A stretch of 64,000 bases of DNA from Gordionus sp. m RMFG-2023. Its lineage: Eukaryota; Nematomorpha; Gordioida; Chordodea; Parachordodidae. Made by a program: the position numbers and the translations under genes. This document shows, one piece after another, positions 12,858 to 21,999 of this stretch. The stretch spans positions 68,487,561 to 68,551,560 of the forward strand of contig NC_088775.1 in the NCBI RefSeq assembly GCF_954871325.1, given 5' to 3'. A model generated the notes under the pieces. The model saw nothing but the letters and a program-made list of their open reading frames with translations. It had not been told where the DNA came from and searched no databases. Positions within the stretch are counted from its first letter, which is position 1; each line of letters opens with the position of its first letter.

Positions 12858-14601
12858 TCCAAAATAAAATTTATGAAAATATTGAACAAGAACTAAGTAT
12901 CATTAAAGATTGTCTGTACAAAAGCGACAAAATAATAATTCCGTCAAGTCTGAGAAAGAACATACTGAAGGCGTTACACGAAGGTCATTTGGGAGCAGGT
13001 AAAATTAAATCTTTAGCCAAAGATCGTATGTGGTGGTCTGGTATGGTCAACGACATTGATTTGGAAGTCAAAAGTTGCGATGATTGTAATATTTATCATG
13101 ACAATCCAAAGAAAATACAAAATCCATGGGTAGCAGCAACTAAACCATTTGAAAGGATACACATAGATTATGCGGGTCCGTTTTTTACAAAGAATTGGTT
13201 GATAATCGTTGATGCTTACAGTAAATTTCCGGTTATAGTTCCGGTAAAGAGTATTACGACTGAATTCACGTTAAAGGAAATTTATAAAACTATTTCACTA
13301 TTTGGTATACCTGAAACCATTGTTACAGATAATGGTACCAATTTTGCGAGCAAAGATTTTGAAAAATTTTGTAGCAATTATGGTATAAAACATGTACTAA
13401 CGTCGGCCTATCATCAGCAATCTAATGGACAAGCTGAACGTATGGTGAGAACATTTAAAGCTCATATGAAAAGGAACACAAAGATTGACTTAGAAACTGC
13501 GCTGGACAGATTTTTGTTCAACTATAGAAACACGCCGAATGACACTACGGGAGTTACACCGTCCAAAAGAATGTTTAACCGCGACATTAGAATAAAGTGG
13601 GATTTATTAAAACCTTTGGAGGATAAAGTTGGTGAAGTCTTCATGTCGTTACCACGAAATCGAACTTTTAATAGAGGAGATTATGTTTGGTATAAGAAAC
13701 AGGGTGATGATACGTGGTGCAAAGGCAGCATCAAGCTTAAAGAGAGTAACACCATGTTTCAAGTTTATACTGATAAAGGGATAGTAAGTAGGCATCTTGA
13801 TCAGTTAAGGAAAAGAGAATGTTACAACAGTTTAAAATATTATGAAATTGACCCTAAAAATTCCTCTAAGGGGGGGAAGTGTGGACACGAAGAATGAGAT
13901 TAAGATACCAATTACTAGACCAATAAGAATTAAAAATAAACCTGATTACTTAAAAGATTACGTGCTTAAAATTTAAAAATATAAAACGCTAAAAATATAA
14001 AACGCTAAAAATATAAAACGCTAAAAATATAAAACGCTAAAAATATAAAACGCTTAAAACGCTAAAAGTATAAAACGCTATGATTAATAAAAAATAATAT
14101 AATAATCATTATGATTTATCATTCCTTATTCTGGATTTTATTCCTTATTCCATAAATTATCATTCCTTATTACATATTTTATTGTTCCGAAATTCAAAAT
14201 TTTATTCGTGCATATTGTTCATATATTTGATTTGATCAACTATTCCAAATTACATATTCCGATTTATTCCAAATTCCAATATTCGACTGGATTAATTATG
14301 AAAAATGATAATAACAATTTTGAGAAATGTGAACAACATACGATAAGGATATCAAACCAACGATAACGTTCAACGATTTTATCAAACCTACGCGATTGAT
14401 TCAAGCCTACAAAAAACGTACAAACTCACGCAACTCTAATAAACGATTTATCAAACCTACGTGATAGAATCAAGCCTACGAGAACATTTGAGACTTATGT
14501 GCTAACCAAGATGAAACCGAGTAAACGGAAAAAAACTTCTGGGACAACAAGCTCTCGATGACTGCTGAGAAGAAGATTAGTTCTTTGTAGAAGAGGGGGA
14601 A
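12858..14601 (+). mobile_element. Plus-strand integrase region and 3' tail of gypsy-1
   Basis: Fossil fragment. It encodes the integrase part of pol (DYAGPF, then SNGQAERMVRTFKAH, then a C-terminal chromodomain-like or SH3-like region) to about 13.9 kb. Next come short 'aatataaaacgctaaa' repeats (13976-14075), the 'tcattccttattctgga' block and the purine tract before the right LTR. It is nearly identical to the matching part of the inverted body. Confidence 0.82.
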
Positions 14602-14788
14602 TGTTGATTGATTTAAATTTGAATATTGTTTATTTTATATATTAACTATTTAAGTTGATTGTTTAATATGTTCAATTAACTTTTTATATATATATATATA
14701 ATGTTTTTAGATAAAAATATATAGTAATAAATTTGATTTAAATTTAAATGGTAATAGTTGATATAAGTCCTTTCTTTTATTTCTTTTA
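14602..14788 (+). repeat. Gypsy-1 right LTR
   Basis: The direct repeat of 4938-5124. The GAGGA target duplication follows at 14789-14793, after which the hAT-2 coding sequence resumes in frame. Confidence 0.9.
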
Positions 14789-14793
14789 GAGGA

Positions 14794-17132
14794 CTTTTGA
14801 AAGTTCAGGTCTTCATAATTTAATCAAATATTTAAACTCAACTGCTACAATTTGGTCAAAAAACAAAGTTAAAAATTTTTATACAGCTAATTTTGAGAAA
14901 CTAAAAAATTTTCTAAAAAATATTTTAAATAAAAATAATTCTTTAATAAGCTTTTCCACAGATATGTGGAGCAATATAAATAAAATTTCATTTATAGCCA
15001 TTACTGCACACTATATTGATTCTTCTTTTACATTAAAAAATATTTTACTTGATATAAATCATATCCCATTTCCTCATACTTCTGAAGAAATATCCTTAGC
15101 TATAAAAGAAGTAATTGATGTACATCAATTGGAGGAGAATATACTGGCCTGTACTACAGATAATGCCAATAACATCCTAAAAAGCATGGATATTTTGCAG
15201 AATATTTATAAGGAACAAAAATTTAAAGGCTTTAGATGTTGTGCTTATATTCTAAACCTAATATCTCAGGAAGGTTTATCATATATTACAACTATCCTAG
15301 AAAAGTGTAGAGACATAGCCTTTTCTATAAATAAATCACCCAAAATAAATCAAGCATATGTACAAATATGTGAAAATAAGGGTATTACAAAATTTAAAAT
15401 CCCTTCTGATATCCCTATTAGATGGAATAGCTCCTATTTAATGATGAATACAATTTATGAGGTATTTACATTTTTATCCAATTATTTTTAAAAAATATTA
15501 TTTTTAGAATATGGATGCTATAGAAGAAGTACTTTTTTTGAATTACAAACAATTTAAAGGGGTTTTCTTTACTGAGTGTGGAAAAGAAGACCTTAAAGAG
15601 GCTGTAGATTTTCTAAGGCCCTTCTATAAAACCACACTTGATTTATCAGGATCCAAATATCCTACAGTTGGGATTTCCACGTTATATATGGAGAATATAA
15701 ATAATGAAATTTTAAATAATATAAAAAAGGATAATAACAATACAAGAAAAGAAATTCTTAATAACATGCTGGTTAAAATACAGAAATATCTCAAAGAATT
15801 ATTTTGCTATGAATCATATGTCTCAACATTATTGGATCCGAGATTAAAACAAGTTTACATGCCTAATACTCTTTATAGAATTGAGTATATGACCAAATTT
15901 TCAAAATATTTAAGGAAAATAGAAAATAAAAAAAATACAGGAATAACGGATTCTCAGGTATATTTTATATATTTATACGTCATACGTCATAATAAGCGCA
16001 ATTGCCCTTTATCGCTATATGAAACAGCAGAGCTACGCTTGGACTATCTCATCCCATCTAATTGGGTTAAGAAATTTGGGGGTAACCTATGAGATGAGCC
16101 CATCCACAATTTTTGGGCAGGCTGCAGTTACCTGTGCGCGCAAGAGGCAAAACCACTTGCTTAAACGCCTACGGGAGATAAGAAGAGAGAGAAAAGCCCG
16201 TACCCGATTAAGTAAGATGTATATTATAGGGAGGGGTATTGGTAAATTTTAAGTTTATGGTCTATATTGAATTTGTTTACTAACTCAACTTTGCTTTTTG
16301 TAAATCCATGTGAAGGAATCTACTATCAATATTGAGATATAATGTTCATAGAATCTGTAAATAAATATGATTAAAATATAATTTTATCACTTGAAATTTT
16401 TCTACCGGATCAAAAAAAACTACTAGGCATCATAATCCACTCATCATATGGATAAAAAGGTGAATCATAATAATATTTCAATACCTTTTCTGTAAATTAC
16501 TATCTTATCTTATCTTATCTTCTTTTTATAAAATAATAACTTGATGAATTGATAAAAATATAGGATTATTGGTGGGAAGAAAAAAAAGCTATGATCATAT
16601 CTTTATATATTTATTTATTAAATCCTAATTTTCAAACATTTGTGCCAGGAGGAAATCAATGAATTTAGTTTTTTAGAAAGAATTTTATCCCAAAAAAGAA
16701 ATTCAGAAGGGGATTATATATCGGCAGAAATCATTGAAGAAAATATATCAGAACTTCACACCTATTTGAATGAACCACTTGTTTCATTAAAGGATGACAT
16801 ATTAGTATAGTGGAAAGCCAATAGTGAAAGGTCTTTTATATTTTTTAAATAGTCAATATAGTTTATTATATAGATTTCCAGTCCTCTCATTGGCAGCTAG
16901 AAATTTTTTAGCAATTCAAGCAACATCTGTCCCCTATGAACAAATATTTTCGAAAGCAGGAGATCTTGTCACTAAAAAAAGGAATAGGCTTTCAAACAAA
17001 ACAATACAAGCTTTGATGTGTATGGGCTCTTGGTTAATGAATGGAATAGATCTACCGCCTCCATTAAGTCCCTCTTCTAATTCTTTCCAAGGAAGTTCTA
17101 CAAACAAAGATATTAGCATTTATTTAAATTAA
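14794..17132 (+). pseudogene. hAT-2 transposase, 3' part (catalytic core and dimerisation region)
   Basis: This continues the frame broken at 4937. Exons: to 15461, 15508-15957, 16649-16830, 16874-17132. Introns: 15462-15507 (46 nt), 15958-16648 (holds a SINE-like insertion), 16831-16873 (43 nt), all GT...AG; removing them gives MMNTIYENMDAIEE and KANSERFPVLSLAARN, typical hAT text. Core motifs: STDMWS (first acidic residue), TTDNANN (second), STLLDPRLK before the third. The conserved C-x2-H is C-x2-Y here (RCCAYILNL). The C-terminal dimerisation segment contains ATSVPYEQIFSKAG. An in-frame TAG at 16808-16810 stands where relatives have Trp. One stop, one upstream frameshift and the gypsy-1 insertion make it inactive, but decay is recent. 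Confidence 0.85.
15973..16290 (+). repeat. SINE-like dispersed repeat, copy 1 (in a hAT-2 intron)
   Basis: A ~320-bp GC-richer unit shared with 21338-21650 at high identity, from 'tacgtcatacgtcataataa' to 'gtctatattgaatttgttta'. Differences are almost all transitions, and about half would change a codon in the one open frame, so I treat it as non-coding. Part of it (about 16030-16085) resembles the 5S rRNA internal region: ATCTC(A/G)TCCCATCT, then GGGTTAAGAA, then TTTGGGG. This suggests a 5S-derived (SINE3-like) short element. I could not define target duplications or a tail. Confidence 0.55.
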
Positions 17133-17391
17133 ATATTTGTATTAATTATTATATTATTCATAATTAATTTTATATTGTTTATATAATATTCTTATATTTA
17201 ATAAAATGATAAAACAAATTAAATTAGGTTAAAAAAAACATGTTTTTTAAACAAATAAAAATACCGGTCCAGGACCGGTCTTTTTATTTAGGACCACGGT
17301 CTGGATCGATCTTTTTTTAAGGACCGTGGTCCGGTCCGGTCCGAGGGTATCGGTCCAGTCCGGACCAAAGACCGAACCGTGACCTTCACTA

Positions 17392-17480
17392 ATTATATTA
17401 ATCTTTTTAACGTTATAAAAATTATATTAATCTTTTTAAGGTTATAAAAATTATATTAATTTTTTAACGAAGTCAGTTTA
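17392..17480. repeat. ~30-bp minisatellite, right half
   Basis: Continuation of the array at 4100-4256 on the far side of hAT-2, two to three units of 'tttttaacgttataaaaatt'. It belongs to hAT-1. Confidence 0.7.
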
Positions 17481-17573
17481 GTTTATTTAGCATAGTACAA
17501 AGATTATATTAAGTTTATTTAAAAATTTTGTAAGAAAAATTTCAAGGGAAGCAATGGTCACTGCTATATAATA

Positions 17574-19535
17574 CAGTGAAGAGGGGGATATTTTTCACCA
17601 GATGTTAAAACAAAATAAAAGGATACTATTATATTTTTATTTTAATCATACTTAAACATTAATCTATGTTAAAAAAAATTTAAACAACTTTTTTAAAAAA
17701 AAAAACTTTTTAAAAAAAACATATTTTTTCACATATCATTTACGTAATTTAATATTTTTGTATATTTAATTTAATATTAATTAATTTTTCAATCTTATAA
17801 TGTTTAATATAGACCACATTCTTTATAATACATCTCCTTTACTCTCAAGTACTTCTGTAAATTATTCTTTGCCAATCTCAGATGGGAATGATATGGAAAA
17901 TTATCAATCACAGTCTAATATTTCTGCAAATAATAATTCTTTAGCAACTATTAATGAAAATATAAATCATTCTCAAATATCATCCATTCCTAAACCCAAA
18001 AGAACATACAATTGTTGGAACAAAGATAAAATTGAAATGGTAATGAAAATATTAGCAATGCCAGAGGAAGAACAGATGAAGGTTAAGGACATTGCTAAAT
18101 TTGTTAATATGTCGAAGGCATCAATACATAAAATAAAGCGGGATACATTTCCAGAAATTATTGGTGAGCCCCTAAAGGAATTCTCGCTTAAACAAAGGGG
18201 GAGAAAAATTAAAGACACAGCAAATATTGAAAGGCAAATTATGGATTTGCTAATCGACAATAATACCTTCACGGTGAAGGATATAATTGAGAATTTGCCC
18301 TCTGGTTCTCCAAAAAATATTGGAACTATAAGGAAATATATTAAAAACATCCGATGGTCCAAAAAAAGAGCTGGGAATGAGCCAGATCGCAGGAATACAC
18401 CAGGAGCTATCAATATTCGACAGGTGTATTGCCGCAAATTGCTGAACATCTCCAGAGAAAGACTCTATTTTCTCGACGAAACAGGCATCAATTTTCATGT
18501 TGTACCTGTCTATGCTTGGGCACCACTCAACGTTAGACCATCAATAAAGGTGCCACCCTCAAAAGGGAAAAATGTAAGTGTACTTTGCACTATAGGAATT
18601 TGTGGAGTTATACATTATAAAATCATCGAAGGATCATATAATGGTATGTTATTCCGAAATTCATTAATGGATATTATTAGTATATTACCACCAGATGCCA
18701 TATTAGTTATGGACAATGCGTCAATACATAAAAGTCATCTAATTGATGACTATAAAGAGAGAATTGAATATCTTCCCCCATACTCACCACAATTAAACCC
18801 AATTGAAAATTTTTTCGGGGTTTTCAAAAACAAGTACAGGTCATTAATTCCCAGACCAAGTACAAGGGAACATATAATAAATAATATTAATCAAATAATG
18901 AATCAATTTATTCCATATGATTTTACAAATTTCTATAATCATATGCAACATTATTTGGAGCTGGGCTATCGTGGACTACCTCTTGACTAAAGTAATCTAA
19001 TTATATAATAAATTACGATTAACATTTTTTAATATTTATAGGTACTACTTAAGCAAGCAATTTATGACTATGAACTATCATTAAATATTTCATATTTTAT
19101 TAATTAATATTCATGTATTAGTGTAATTACGAATATATTTCTTATTATATATAATTATATGTATTACATATACGAATTGAATAAAATATTAAATTAAAGT
19201 TATGTCTCAAATATGATAAAATAAAGTGAGAGAAAAAAACTATTTTAAGAAATAAAAGATTCTGACTAAGATCTTACAACTTAAATGAATAATTTATCAT
19301 TATATTTAAAATTATTCTACATAAAATATCGTTAACTAAGTAAAAGAAAATATGTGATGACAAAACTTTTTATATTTTTTTATAAAAATTTTTTTTTATG
19401 TAAGTGTGACATTTAAAAAAGTTGTTTAATATTTTTTTAACATAGATTAATGTTTAAGTATGATTAAAATAAAAATATAATAGTATCATTTTATTTTGTT
19501 TTAACATCTGGTAAAAAATATCCCCTCTTTCACTG
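17574..19535 (+). mobile_element. Tc1/mariner-IS630 type element, apparently complete
   Basis: Terminal inverted repeats of about 125 bp (17574-17698 and 19411-19535), roughly 95% identical by eye, begin CAGTGAAGAGGGGGATATTT. The flanking dinucleotide is TA on both sides (17572-17573 and 19536-19537), the target used by this superfamily. Total length is 1962 bp with one long intronless transposase frame. The close TIR match and unbroken frame suggest a recent insertion. It lies ten bases from the right end of hAT-1. Confidence 0.92.
17800..18990 (+). CDS. Tc1/mariner-IS630 family transposase, DD30E spacing
   Basis: This 396-aa frame starts at the first ATG and ends just inside the right TIR. 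Domains: a Ser/Asn-rich N-terminus (1-65); a helix-turn-helix DNA-binding region (about 68-115; VKDIAKFVNMSKASIHKIK); a second HTH-like region (about 140-190) with a basic RGRK motif at 133-136; and the catalytic domain with Asp226 (FLDETG), Asp305 (VMDNASIH) and Glu336 (PPYSPQLNPIEN). Only 30 residues separate the last two acidic residues, against 34 in most Tc1/IS630 relatives that share this PPYSP-LNPIE text. The enzyme should bind the CAGTGAAG ends and move the element to TA sites. It is the only long uninterrupted transposase in the window. The four-residue shortfall may be a lineage trait or a damaging deletion. Confidence 0.9.
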   Translation: MFNIDHILYNTSPLLSSTSVNYSLPISDGNDMENYQSQSNISANNNSLATINENINHSQISSIPKPKRTYNCWNKDKIEMVMKILAMPEEEQMKVKDIAKFVNMSKASIHKIKRDTFPEIIGEPLKEFSLKQRGRKIKDTANIERQIMDLLIDNNTFTVKDIIENLPSGSPKNIGTIRKYIKNIRWSKKRAGNEPDRRNTPGAINIRQVYCRKLLNISRERLYFLDETGINFHVVPVYAWAPLNVRPSIKVPPSKGKNVSVLCTIGICGVIHYKIIEGSYNGMLFRNSLMDIISILPPDAILVMDNASIHKSHLIDDYKERIEYLPPYSPQLNPIENFFGVFKNKYRSLIPRPSTREHIINNINQIMNQFIPYDFTNFYNHMQHYLELGYRGLPLD

Positions 19536-19537
19536 TA

Positions 19538-20685
19538 ATAATATAATATAACAAATACCTTAGATTATATTATATATATTTATATGAGATTTAGTGATTG
19601 GCATCTTATTGATCATAATAAATATTCAAGTTGCTTATCATTGGCGACCAATTTTTGATATCAAGAATATAATGAAGATAATAATGGAAATGTATATAAA
19701 TTAAAATTATACACTTAGTTTTTAAATTAGTAAATACATTAAATTGATTATAATATTTTTTTGAATTGAATAATTGTTGATTTAAACTTATAAGATAATA
19801 TGAATACAATTAATTGACAGAATCCTACAAAAGAAAAATAGATACTGGGTCAGACTTAGCTCATGTAGAGGCGATTTTTGAGTTAAAAGGCTTAACAAGG
19901 TAAAATGATAAACTTAAAGTGTTATTGGCCTATTTTGATCCTGAGAGATTAGATAAGTTGGAAAGATATATATTTTAGTAGATCACTAATAAGGGGGAGG
20001 GTCAAAAAGTTTATTGCTTCTCATGTCTATATCTATCTCATAAGCTTTCCTCGCCGTGAAAGTTCTTATATCACTTCTTAAAGATCTTTCAATTATTTTT
20101 AGAGTTACCTGTCAAAGTAGTTCCTTGAGAGAAGCTCCTCAATTTTAAGTAAAGTAGTCATAGATATCCATATAACTAGCAAATGAATGAATCTCTAAAA
20201 AAAATGAATATCTTTAAAAAATATAAATTTTTTAGTCATTATGATTTAGTCATTTAATTTAATATATAAATTTAAATTATATTTAAAATATTTAAATGTT
20301 GGAAATATTATAGATTAATGCATAAAAATTCTTAAGAATTATTGCATATATATATAAACTAACAAAGTATTCATGAAAGAAATATTATGTATTATAAATA
20401 TTAATTGTAAAAAAAAATTAAATTAAAAAACATATTATAAATTCATAAAAACAAATTCTATCTTCTTTGGGTTTGAGCTAATTACTCAATGATTTCATCA
20501 GTGCATGGTGTCAAATCCTATATTAATAGGGGCAAACCCATTTAATCTATTTTATAAGAAAATGTTCTTTTTAGAAGTACTAATTGGAAGAGTTGCAAAA
20601 ATATATAAAAATTTTAACATATTGTAGAAAGTGGTGTAAAATGTTTTTGAAATTATACAAATGCAACTATAGCATTTTTTAGAAC
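19538..20685. other. AT-rich stretch with a short gag-like scrap
   Basis: The plus strand at about 19827-19977 reads AHVEAIFELKGLTR and KLKVLLAYFDPERLDKLERY, which resembles the N-terminal part of some LTR-retroelement gag proteins. It is short, broken and has no recognisable flanks, so I treat it as a possible fossil scrap only. The rest shows no gene. Confidence 0.3.
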
Positions 20686-20689
20686 ATTA

Positions 20690-21180
20690 CAATAACAGCA
20701 ATAGATAATATTTTATAGCATAATTTATATTCAGCAAGTAACGTATCAGAGGATTCTACACTATCCTCGCAATAAAAATCTGCTTAATTTTTCCTCTTTC
20801 AAGATTTAATAAGTTTGGAAGGATCTGTCATAATAATATCTGCCAATTTGTAAGTGCTGCCTGATGAATCAGGAATCTTTCATATATTTGAGCAATAAAA
20901 GTATCTAAGAGGGATATAAAGAGATTAATTTTATAATATTTTTCTATTGTCCTTACATTAATATTGAAACGACAAGCTTGCCTTTTTGCGAGTCGAGGTA
21001 GGCAAATATTAAATTCATAGAGCTTGATCCAACAATGACGTATAATTTATGAAATTCGTCATCTACATTTGCCTTAATTTCCATATGTTTCAATTTAATG
21101 TTTTCAGTTGTTCTCATAGCCTCAATTAAATGGATTTTTTGAAATATATTCATAAAATACTTATGAAATTGGAAAGTGTA
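20690..21180 (-). pseudogene. hAT transposase fossil (THAP/52-kDa-repressor-like C-terminal part)
   Basis: The minus strand encodes LKHMEIKANVDDEFHKLYVI, then in a different frame PRLAKRQACRFNINVRTIEK followed by YYKINLFISLLDTFIAQIYE and RFLIHQAALTNWQ, and further on SSDTLLAEYKL. This order (PR-x3-RQ, YYx3-FISLLD, RFxxH, LLAEYxL) is the middle-to-C-terminal part of hAT proteins related to the animal 52-kDa repressor of protein kinase inhibitor. There is at least one frameshift and several stops. No element ends were found, so this is an old fragment. Confidence 0.68.
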
Positions 21181-21337
21181 ACATTGTCTCTAATAATCTG
21201 TCTGCTTCGAAAAAAAAATTCTTTTTAAGGCCGAGCATTTATAAAAGACTCTTTTATATGATTCTGAATCTCATACGTATAAAAAAGTCCTTATATCCAT
21301 TCTTTAGAAGAATTTTAAAAATTATTTGAAATATCTT

Positions 21338-21650
21338 GCTCTACGTCATACGTCATAATAAGCGCAATCGCCCTTTATCGCTATATGAAACAACAGAGCT
21401 ACGCTTGGACCATCTCGTCCCATCTAATTGGGTTAAGAAGTTTGGGGGTAGCCTATGAGATGAGCCCATCCACAATTTTTGGGCAGGCTGCAGTTACCTG
21501 TGCGCGCAAGAGGCGAAACCACTTGTTTAAACGCCTACGGGAGATAAGAAGAGAGAGAAAAGCCCGTACCCGATTAAGTAAAATGTATATTATAGGGAGG
21601 GGTATTGGTTAATTATAAGTTAATGGTCTATATTGAATTTGTTTATTTAA
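21338..21650 (+). repeat. SINE-like dispersed repeat, copy 2
   Basis: The partner of 15973-16290. This copy keeps CATCTCGTCCCATCT, closer to the 5S rRNA text than copy 1. Flanks differ completely between the copies, showing that the unit itself is the mobile or dispersed entity. It lies between the hAT fossil and the 3' end of the LINE. Confidence 0.55.
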
Positions 21651-21999
21651 TATAAATATGATATATTTTGTTAATAAACCTGCCTTACTACTTAAGAATA
21701 TTAGATTAGAGGGGTGATAGTATAAGTTAAGTATATTTTGGATATTTATATCAAGGTTAGGTACATGAGGAGTTTTATAAATAAATGTATGTTTACCATG
21801 GCGGGAGGTAGGTGGTGCTTATGCTAAAGGGGGGGGCTGAGAGATGTGGAGGGTGTAGGTAGCTGGATTTGATTTTTAGAAGCTTTTTTATTGAGCCTTT
21901 TTTATTGTTTAGACGTATGAATTGTTCCATCGTCAGATTTAGGCTTATGAATTCTTTTATCGTTCTGTACAGCCAATATGACTTGTATTTACCGTAGGT

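Larger units (their letters stand above)
4938..14788 (+). mobile_element. Gypsy-1: Ty3/gypsy LTR element with a rearranged interior
   Basis: Fossil Ty3/gypsy element. Its outer LTRs (4938-5124 and 14602-14788, 187 bp each) begin TGTTGATTGA and are nearly identical. A 5-bp duplication, GAGGA, flanks it at 4933-4937 and 14789-14793. A purine tract precedes the right LTR (AAGAGGGGGA). The interior is not a simple gag-pol. From left to right it holds a leader, a minisatellite-bearing stretch, a plus-strand 3' tail with an LTR-like segment (7034-7242), a minus-strand body with gag, protease, reverse transcriptase, RNase H and integrase (7243-12680), a second plus-strand LTR piece (12685-12857), and a plus-strand integrase region with 3' tail. 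The LTR similarity suggests a young insertion. The element is broken, with two or three breaks in its coding part besides the rearrangement. Confidence 0.88.
4257..17391 (+). mobile_element. hAT-2: BED-type hAT inside hAT-1, split by gypsy-1
   Basis: The ends are TAGTGAAGATCA at 4257 and CTTCACTA at 17391, flanked by a perfect 8-bp duplication ATTATATT (4249-4256 and 17392-17399). Both subterminal regions (4265-4355 and 17262-17385) are packed with GGACCG/CGGTCC motifs in both orientations, likely transposase binding sites by analogy with other hATs. Without gypsy-1 the element is about 3.28 kb, a normal size for an autonomous hAT. It encodes a spliced transposase on the plus strand with one stop and one frameshift. 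Confidence 0.9.
2664..17563 (-). mobile_element. hAT-1: outermost element of a three-level nest
   Basis: Both ends read CAGTGAC inward and are flanked by a perfect 8-bp duplication, CTATATAA, at 2656-2663 and 17564-17571, which is the hAT signature. Its own sequence is only 2664-4248 plus about 17400-17563, roughly 1.76 kb; the rest is the nested hAT-2. The end regions share a GGGAAGCAA motif (2691-2699 and 17545-17553, opposite orientations). The minus strand carries a transposase that has lost its catalytic middle, so the element is a non-autonomous relic of a ZMYM/TTF-type hAT. Confidence 0.82.

Noticed and set aside
16030-16140. Genuine 5S rRNA gene
   Set aside because: Only part of the molecule matches, the second half (TACTTGGATGGG region) is not recognisable, and no terminal stem can be drawn.
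19606-19809. 67-codon minus-strand frame
   Set aside because: Low-complexity Tyr/Leu/Ile text in AT-rich sequence, no motif, no neighbour that would give it a role.
16019-21612. Two similar 75-77 codon frames (16019-16252 and 21385-21612) that look like a conserved small protein
   Set aside because: The similarity extends beyond the frame on both sides, differences are equally common at silent and changing sites, and no start context is shared. Better explained as a repeat.
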